Source of the DNA: RGIG8368 sp045540275
Lineage (GTDB): Bacteria > Verrucomicrobiota > Kiritimatiellia > RFP12 > UBA1067
Direction of reading: 5' to 3'
Length of the DNA: 58,811 bases
NCBI GenBank assembly: GCA_045540275.1
Contig: JAZQGX010000055.1
Span: forward strand, 1-58,811
The notes under the pieces are model-generated. The model saw only the letters and a program-made list of their open reading frames with translations, had not been told where the DNA came from and searched no databases. This document shows, piece by piece, positions 53,810 to 58,811 of this stretch. The stretch's first letter is position 1, and each line of letters begins with the position of its first letter. The position numbers and the translations under genes are program-made.

Positions 53810-55003
53810 TTATTCGCCGTCGCCGAACAGTTCGCCAAGAGCATCGCCTATCATTTCAAGCGCCTCTTCAATCTCGTCTTCCTTGACCGTCAAAGGCGGC
53901 AGGAAGCGTACAACATGTTCGCCGGCAACGCAGCAGAGCAGACCCATTTCACGGCACTTGTCAACTACGGCTTTCGCTTTGCCCTCCATGACCATTCCAA
54001 TCAGCATGCCTTCGCCACGAACTTCAAGCACCTGATCGTATTTTTCAACGAAGAGATTGAGCCCTTCGCGGAAGAGCGCTCCCAATTTCTCTGCGCTCGC
54101 AACCAGACTCTCCTGCTCGATAACATCAAGCACCGCCAATGCGGCTGCCGAAGTGACGGGATTGCCGCCAAAGGTTGACGCATGGTGTCCGGGCTGGAAG
54201 ACATCTGAGAGTGCGGGAGAGGCGATCAACGCGCCCATCGGCAGACCGGAGGCAAGCGACTTGGCGGTGGTGAACGCATCGGGACGAATCGGGTAGTGCT
54301 GCCAACCCCACCATTTGCCGGTGCGACCAAGCCCACACTGAACTTCGTCGCAAAGCAGGAGCAATCCCTTCTCGTCACACAACTGGCGCAAACCGACCAT
54401 GAACTCTTCGGTTGCGGCGACAACTCCGCCCTCGCCTTGGACAGCTTCCACCATCACGGCGACGGTTTTCTCGTTGATTGCGGCTTTGACCGATTCAAGG
54501 TCGTTGAAATCGGCATAGGCGAAGCCGACCGGAATCGGGTCGAAACCTTTTTGAACTTTATCCTGGCCAGTTGCAGCGATCATGCCGAGAGTACGACCAT
54601 GGAAACTGTTGACCATGGTGATAATCTCGTACTTGCCTTTTTCCTGCCCCCAAAGGCGGGCGAGCTTGACCATAGCCTCGTTTGCCTCCGCGCCGGAATT
54701 GCAGAAGAAGCACTTTCCGTTGAGCGAGAGACGGGAGAGACGTTCGGCCAGAAGCGTCGCCGGCTCATTGATAAAGAGATTTGAGCAATGCGTAAGTTTC
54801 GCCGCCTGTTCCTGAATTGCCTGCACAACTTTGGGATGGCAGTGCCCGATATTCTGCACGGAGATGCCCGAAGTAAAATCCAAAAAGGTATTGCGCTCGG
54901 GATTACGGACTTTGCAACCGCTACCGGTTGCGATAACCGCTGCCGGCGCATAGGTATGCATGACAAACTGACTGTATTTTTCGATGATTTCCTTGCTTTT
55001 CAT
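53810..55003 (-). CDS. argD: Acetylornithine aminotransferase
   Basis: The product has 397 residues, class III PLP aminotransferase. Converts N-acetylglutamate semialdehyde to N-acetylornithine. FLDFTSGISVQNIGHCHPKV, FFCNSGAEANEAMVKLAR, HGRTLGMIAATGQ, LLLLCDEVQCGLGRTGKWWG and FTTAKSLASGLPMGALI with PLP Lys ~248. The start overlaps the argB stop as ATGA, so the two arginine genes are co-translated. Confidence 0.95.
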   Translation of the reverse strand: MKSKEIIEKYSQFVMHTYAPAAVIATGSGCKVRNPERNTFLDFTSGISVQNIGHCHPKVVQAIQEQAAKLTHCSNLFINEPATLLAERLSRLSLNGKCFFCNSGAEANEAMVKLARLWGQEKGKYEIITMVNSFHGRTLGMIAATGQDKVQKGFDPIPVGFAYADFNDLESVKAAINEKTVAVMVEAVQGEGGVVAATEEFMVGLRQLCDEKGLLLLCDEVQCGLGRTGKWWGWQHYPIRPDAFTTAKSLASGLPMGALIASPALSDVFQPGHHASTFGGNPVTSAAALAVLDVIEQESLVASAEKLGALFREGLNLFVEKYDQVLEVRGEGMLIGMVMEGKAKAVVDKCREMGLLCCVAGEHVVRFLPPLTVKEDEIEEALEMIGDALGELFGDGE

Positions 55004-55860
55004 TCTGTAATCTCCGTTCCTACACCGTTCTTAGTGAAAATTTCCAACAATAGTGAATGTGGCATGCGTCCGTCAACCAAATGGACTTTGCCAACTCCGG
55101 CGGCAATGGCATCGGCACAGCTTGCCACCTTGGGCAGCATTCCGCCACTGATGACACCCTCTTCGCGCAAAGCGGAAATTTCGCCTACGCGCAACGAAGG
55201 AATCAAGCTGGTCGGATCTTCAACATCGCGCAAAATGCCGGGCACATCGGAAATGAAGGCCAGTTTTCGCACCTTCATCGCCTTGGCCAAAGCCGAGGCA
55301 GCGGTATCAGCGTTGATATTGTAGACCGCACCGTCCGGTCCAACACCAAGGGGGGTGATGACAGGAACCAATCCTGAGATGAGCATTTCCCGTACCGGGC
55401 GGACATCTACCGCATTTGGCTCCCCTACATAACCCCAGTCGATCAATTCACCGGTTTCGGGATTGGTTCCGGTTTTTTTATCAACCCAATAAATCCAATC
55501 ACCGTGCAGGGAGTGGGCGTTTGCTCCATGGCGGCGCAACAGGGACACAACGTTGGCATTGACCTCGGTTTTTATCACCCGCTCCATCACCTTCATCGAG
55601 GCGATGTCAGTTACGCGCAGTCCTTGAACAAAAGAAGTTGAAATACCGGCTTTCTGCAATCCGCGCGAAATCGCCTTGCCACCGCCGTGAACAAGCACGA
55701 TACCGATGCCGACTGCGCTCATAAAAGCGATATCGGTCAAAAGCCCCTCAAGATTTTCTGGAGATTCCATCACGCTGCCGCCAACTTTAATGACAACCGC
55801 AGAACCTCTGAAATCCTGAATATACGGAAGCGCTTCAATCAGCACATCCGCCTTACCCAT
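55000..55860 (-). CDS. argB: Acetylglutamate kinase
   Basis: 286 residues from ATG 55860. Phosphorylates N-acetylglutamate, second step of arginine synthesis. VIKVGGSVMESPENLEGLLT, GIVLVHGGGKAISRGLQKAG, NANVVSLLRRHGANAHSLHG, NINADTAASALAKAMKVRKL and SGGMLPKVASCADAI are family blocks; the long N-terminal helix (DVLIEALPYIQDFRG) suggests the arginine-inhibited hexameric form. The ATG has no ribosome site, whereas a perfect AAGGAGG (55892-55886) sits seven bases before an in-frame ACG at 55878, which would add six residues. A promoter lies just upstream. Confidence 0.95.
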   Translation of the reverse strand: MGKADVLIEALPYIQDFRGSAVVIKVGGSVMESPENLEGLLTDIAFMSAVGIGIVLVHGGGKAISRGLQKAGISTSFVQGLRVTDIASMKVMERVIKTEVNANVVSLLRRHGANAHSLHGDWIYWVDKKTGTNPETGELIDWGYVGEPNAVDVRPVREMLISGLVPVITPLGVGPDGAVYNINADTAASALAKAMKVRKLAFISDVPGILRDVEDPTSLIPSLRVGEISALREEGVISGGMLPKVASCADAIAAGVGKVHLVDGRMPHSLLLEIFTKNGVGTEITE

Positions 55861-55905
55861 TGCGTCTTCGACTTTCGTAACTAATCCTCCTTGATTAAGC
55901 CTTAC

Positions 55906-55934
55906 ATTTTACCACAAAAAACCATTTGGGGCAA
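55906..55934 (-). promoter_or_regulatory. Promoter for argB-argD run
   Basis: On the minus strand TTGCCC (55934-55929), a 17-base spacer and TAAAAT (55911-55906). No clear ARG box (tandem imperfect palindromes) was recognised around it. Confidence 0.55.
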
Positions 55935-55999
55935 TCGTCCGGAATCATAAAATTGTCAAAATCACAATGAAAATACCAATTGAATACAGATTGAAACCA

Positions 56000-56050
56000 G
56001 GACTGAGAAAGAGAAAGGCCGATTACCGTAGACAGCTACGGCAATCGGCC
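56000..56050 (-). terminator. Terminator hairpin after argF
   Basis: On the minus strand GGCCGATT, one mismatch, CCGTAG, loop of four, CTACGG, mismatch, AATCGGCC, followed by TTTCTCTTTCTC. The stem is 14 pairs with one internal mismatch; the T-run is interrupted by C, so termination may be incomplete. It starts 15 bases after the argF stop. Confidence 0.7.
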
Positions 56051-56065
56051 ATGGAAAATTCCACG

Positions 56066-57070
56066 TTAGACGGTCTGCTTTGACAAGGCGCTGACGAAAA
56101 GGGCCTTGATTGTATGCATGCGGTTTTCCGACTCGTCGAATACCTTTGAGTATTTGGACTCGAAAACCTCGTCGGAGACCTCGAGTGCACCGGTTTCGCG
56201 CGTAACATCGGTTTCGAAATCATGAAATGCCGGAAGGCAGTGTAAAAACATGAGCCGCCCGTCGATATTACCGGTAGCGCGCATCAAATCCATATTGATT
56301 TGATATGGGCGGAGCATCTTGATGCGCTCTGCGGTTTTATCTTCTTCACCCATCGAGACCCACACATCCGTATACAAAACATTGGCACCGCGCACACCTT
56401 CTTGCGGATTCTCAAAAACGCGGATGTCAGAACCGTTTCTGGCAGCGACTTTCTCAGCCTCGGCCAGCACGCTCTCATCCGGACGAAGTTGACGCGGAGA
56501 ACAGCAAACATAACGGACTCCGGCTTTAGCGCACCCCATCATCAACGAGTTGGCGACATTGTTGCGACCGTCTCCGACATATGCCAATGTGCAGTTTTTC
56601 AAGGATCCGAAATTCTCGCGTATGGTCAGCAGGTCGGCCAGGATCTGGGTCGGGTGGTAGTCATCGGTAAGGCCGTTCCAAACCGGTACGCCTGACCATT
56701 GCCGAAGTTCTTCAACAGTCTGCTGTGAAAATCCGCGGAAGAGAATACCGTCATAGATACGGCCCAGTACGCGAGCGGTATCTTTGACACTTTCCTTTTT
56801 CCCGAAATGGATATCGGGGCGCGTCAAATATTCAGCGTTCCCTCCCTCGTCGCGGACGGCGATGCAGGCGGAGTTGCGCGTCCGAGTGGAACTTTTCTCA
56901 AAAATCAAAGCGATGTTTTTTCGATGGAGCAAATCACCGCGAATACCAGCAGCGCGCCTATCTTTGAGTTTGGAGGCCAACTCGATCAAATCCAACATTT
57001 CGGAATCTGAAAACGAGGTCATACGCATCAGCGAACGACCGGCCAGGTCTGGGTTCCATTTGATATCCAT
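56066..57070 (-). CDS. argF: Ornithine carbamoyltransferase
   Basis: The product has 334 residues, of the E. coli-type length. Makes citrulline from ornithine and carbamoyl phosphate. Carbamoyl-phosphate loop FEKSSTRTRNS (STRTR at 61-65), KKESVKDTARVLGRIYDGIL, NGLTDDYHPTQILADLLT, DVWVSMGEEDK and the ornithine-site HCLPAFHD. The residues after STRTR are NSACIAV instead of the common CSFEVA. The gene lies alone between the ompA terminator and its own hairpin; GGAG precedes the ATG. Clustered with argB/argD but probably a separate transcript. Confidence 0.95.
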   Translation of the reverse strand: MDIKWNPDLAGRSLMRMTSFSDSEMLDLIELASKLKDRRAAGIRGDLLHRKNIALIFEKSSTRTRNSACIAVRDEGGNAEYLTRPDIHFGKKESVKDTARVLGRIYDGILFRGFSQQTVEELRQWSGVPVWNGLTDDYHPTQILADLLTIRENFGSLKNCTLAYVGDGRNNVANSLMMGCAKAGVRYVCCSPRQLRPDESVLAEAEKVAARNGSDIRVFENPQEGVRGANVLYTDVWVSMGEEDKTAERIKMLRPYQINMDLMRATGNIDGRLMFLHCLPAFHDFETDVTRETGALEVSDEVFESKYSKVFDESENRMHTIKALFVSALSKQTV

Positions 57071-57108
57071 GTCTTGCTCCGTCTGCCTTTTTAGGTTTTC
57101 TGAGAAAA

Positions 57109-57136
57109 GAAAAAACCCCGTCGCTAAACGACGGGG
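57109..57136 (-). terminator. Intrinsic terminator after the OmpA-family gene
   Basis: On the minus strand CCCCGTCG, loop TTTAG, CGACGGGG then TTTTTT. Perfect eight-pair stem with a clean T-run, 25 bases after the stop of the porin gene. Confidence 0.93.
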
Positions 57137-57160
57137 CTTCGAAGTCCGTCTTGCAGAGAG

Positions 57161-58459
57161 TTACTTAGTGTATTTAACCTTGTCTGCATTGGTACCCGCC
57201 CCGCGGATGTAAATCTCAACGCGGCGATTTTCAGGATTGCCCTTGATCAAATCGGGCCGGACTTTAGGAACGGTGTAGCCAAAGCCTTTGGCGAAGAGCT
57301 TATCGGCTTTAACCCCGCGGGAGATTAAATAATCGGCAACGGCCTTTGCACGGCGTTCAGACAACTTTTGATTGTATTCTTTGTTTGAACGCTTGCGCTG
57401 GTCGGCATGTCCTTCAATGGCGGCCGAAGCGTTGGGGTTACGGGTCAAGACGCGGACGATCTGATCGAGCTCTGCGTAGTACTTGGACTTGATGACAGTA
57501 GTGTCGTAATCGAAGAGCACGTCCTGCAATTCGAAGAGCATAAGATCGTCTTTCGGATCGAGGGGATTGGTGTTGTCGATCAGCACTTCATGTCCGTCGG
57601 AGACGCCGCCCTTGTCGGTATCGCGATCGTTGGGGTTGGTTTTATACTTTTTGACTTCCTCGCCGTCGGTCAAACCATCAAAATCGGTATCGGGGTTGAG
57701 TGGATCGGTCTTGTAAGTCTTGACTTCCTCGCCGTCGGTCAAACCGTCACCATCGGTGTCGGCCTTGAACTTGTCGGTGCCGAGTTTTTCTTCCTCGTCA
57801 TCGGTCAAGCCGTCGTTATCGGTATCTTTAGGCGCAGCCGGGGCGATGACACCGGAATCAGCGGCTTTGACATCTGAGCCGGATCCCTTGCCGCCGAAGC
57901 GGTAGGCAATACCGAGGTCGGCGGTATAGAGGGTTTCGAAGGTGCTATCGCAAGCGACGGTAAAACGGCCATCGGCGCGAAGCGACCAATTATCGGTCAA
58001 GTGATAAAACGCACCGATACCGAGACGGGGGCCGGTGTGATTGTAGTATGAACCTTCGGAGAAGATACGATCGTCGCCGTGGTAGTACACCCACCCCAAC
58101 GAAACATACGGATCGAAGCGTTCATAGCGGTCGAAGTGATAGAGCGCATCCAAGCCTACGCCCCAAATATTATGGGCATCGCTCTTATGACCATTCTTGC
58201 GACCGAGGCGTGTTCCTCCGTTGGCAGTAGCATTAAGTGCATCAGATGCCTCCAATTCTACCGACCAATGTTCATTGATGTCGTAACCGATACGCAAATT
58301 GAGATTCAAAGGCGAATCGACGGCCTGATTACCCTCGAAAAAGAGCATGCCCACGCCGGGGCTGACATACCAGCGTGGAGAATCAGCCAACTCTTCCTCG
58401 GCCAAAAGAAAGCCTGCGTTCAGAGCCAAGACTCCCACTATAGAGATTATACGTTTCAT
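57161..58459 (-). CDS. OmpA-family outer-membrane protein with thrombospondin-3 repeats
   Basis: The product has 432 residues: signal peptide (IISIVGVLALNAGFLLAEEE), an eight-strand-type outer-membrane barrel (about 28-190, with RIGYDINEHWSVELEASD, LGIGAFYHLTDNWSLRADG and the closing LGIAYRFGG), a calcium-binding thrombospondin-3 linker (~210-305; DTDNDGLTDDEEE, DTDGDGLTDGEEVK, DTDFDGLTDGEEVK, DTDKGGVSDGHEV), and a C-terminal OmpA peptidoglycan-binding domain (AAIEGHADQRKRSNKEYNQK, LSERRAKAVADYL, NRRVEIYI). It should tie the outer membrane to the wall. Own promoter and strong ribosome site (GAGGAGA) suggest high expression. Confidence 0.93.
   Translation of the reverse strand: MKRIISIVGVLALNAGFLLAEEELADSPRWYVSPGVGMLFFEGNQAVDSPLNLNLRIGYDINEHWSVELEASDALNATANGGTRLGRKNGHKSDAHNIWGVGLDALYHFDRYERFDPYVSLGWVYYHGDDRIFSEGSYYNHTGPRLGIGAFYHLTDNWSLRADGRFTVACDSTFETLYTADLGIAYRFGGKGSGSDVKAADSGVIAPAAPKDTDNDGLTDDEEEKLGTDKFKADTDGDGLTDGEEVKTYKTDPLNPDTDFDGLTDGEEVKKYKTNPNDRDTDKGGVSDGHEVLIDNTNPLDPKDDLMLFELQDVLFDYDTTVIKSKYYAELDQIVRVLTRNPNASAAIEGHADQRKRSNKEYNQKLSERRAKAVADYLISRGVKADKLFAKGFGYTVPKVRPDLIKGNPENRRVEIYIRGAGTNADKVKYTK
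57598..57825 (-). repeat. Direct DNA repeats encoding thrombospondin-3 units
   Basis: Copies of GACTTCCTCGCCGTCGGTCA (plus-strand reading) occur near 57653 and 57721 within longer ~70-base similar units, encoding the DTDxDGLTDGEEVKxYKT repeats of the OmpA-family protein. Near-identity at DNA level suggests recent unit duplication. Confidence 0.75.
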
Positions 58460-58490
58460 AAATTCTCCTCTTCATTTAAAAACTGACTCC

Positions 58491-58519
58491 ATTATACATA
58501 TCTCCACCTGGAACTGCAA
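58491..58519 (-). promoter_or_regulatory. Promoter for the OmpA-family gene
   Basis: On the minus strand TTGCAG (58519-58514), 17-base spacer, perfect TATAAT (58496-58491), then a leader of about 25 bases with GAGGAGA before the ATG at 58459. Confidence 0.75.
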
Positions 58520-58539
58520 GATAAATTTCGCGTAAGTTA

Positions 58540-58811
58540 TCGTAAAATTATTAGATTTTTACCAGGACAAAAATCGGTCTGCCTACTGACATCTCGCCAA
58601 TTTTTCATACTATGTAAAAAAATTTGATACACAAGAGTTATTACTGAATGCTTACACGTCACCAACTGCGCAAGCTTCCACCCGCTCCTACCTACTACTA
58701 TTCCACTCCACATCCTCACACCCCCACATCCCCATTCCCCTCCACATCCATTTCCTCTTCCTCTCCCTCTTCCCATACACTTTCATTCATCCGCACCGTA
58801 ATCTCACTTTC
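58540..58811. other. No gene seen; G-poor, pyrimidine-rich end
   Basis: No gene is supported upstream of the ompA promoter. From about 58670 the plus strand is built almost only of C, T and A (CCACATCCCCATTCCCCTCC and similar), with very few G. The minus-strand open frame here is Gly/Arg low-complexity and is not accepted as a gene. Confidence 0.6.

Noticed and set aside
58537..58776. 79-codon minus-strand frame rich in Gly/Arg
   Set aside because: Low-complexity translation of the G-poor tail; no ribosome site.

Overview
The window looks like chromosomal DNA of a Gram-negative bacterium of the PVC group, most likely Lentisphaerota or a close verrucomicrobial or kiritimatiellal relative. This is inferred from the gene mix: an OmpA-type porin with thrombospondin-3 repeats, an RHS giant protein, many secreted glycoside hydrolases beside housekeeping genes, a membrane-anchored solute-binding protein, and a PA14/TPR secreted protein. 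No rRNA, tRNA, CRISPR array or insertion sequence was seen.

Region 1 (1-10.9 kb) is an accessory island. It opens inside a giant RHS gene (5' end outside the window) whose C-terminal module resembles the DUF6402 polymorphic-toxin domain. A small membrane protein, the candidate immunity protein, overlaps its stop. Next come a chimeric pseudogene (MmeI-type methyltransferase N-terminus joined to an RHS-core fragment), a secreted orphan, a tiny PspC protein, an unknown 271-codon gene and an Mrr-like nuclease. The island ends in decayed fragments of an Fe-S protein and a GH99-like protein.

Region 2 (10.9-24.6 kb): a His-rich secreted protein, a GH35 beta-galactosidase, asd-rsfS, a DEAD-box helicase, lysS, an SMP-30-like propeller and a pyridoxamine-kinase-like gene on the plus strand. 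These meet a minus-strand glgB-tsaD-phosphoesterase run.

Region 3 (24.7-35.1 kb, minus): smc, a secreted protein, ilvE, an ACT-domain protein and an anchored solute-binding protein form one tightly packed run. A clan GH-A glycosidase follows. Region 4 (35.2-38.6 kb, plus): nadA, nifS (NAD and Fe-S chemistry) and a GT4 glycosyltransferase.

Region 5 (38.6-45.2 kb, minus) is a six-gene run with 4-base overlaps or gaps of at most 14 bases: PA14/TPR secreted protein, secreted protein of unknown family, FHA-MoxR ATPase, dCMP deaminase, folE and a sugar isomerase. I consider the first three the best candidate for an undescribed envelope system. Region 6 (45.3-48.7 kb, plus): a TPR protein, rlmB and two half-size chromate transporter subunits, all overlapping.

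Region 7 (48.7-58.5 kb, minus): argB, argD, a PhnP-like hydrolase, rsmB, a GH10-like secreted hydrolase and a NAGPA-domain protein in one run; argF alone between two hairpins; and the ompA-family gene with its own promoter and terminator. The last ~140 bases are almost free of G and look atypical. Several promoters in the window share a TTGnnn box, a 17-base spacer and TATAAT or a close variant.
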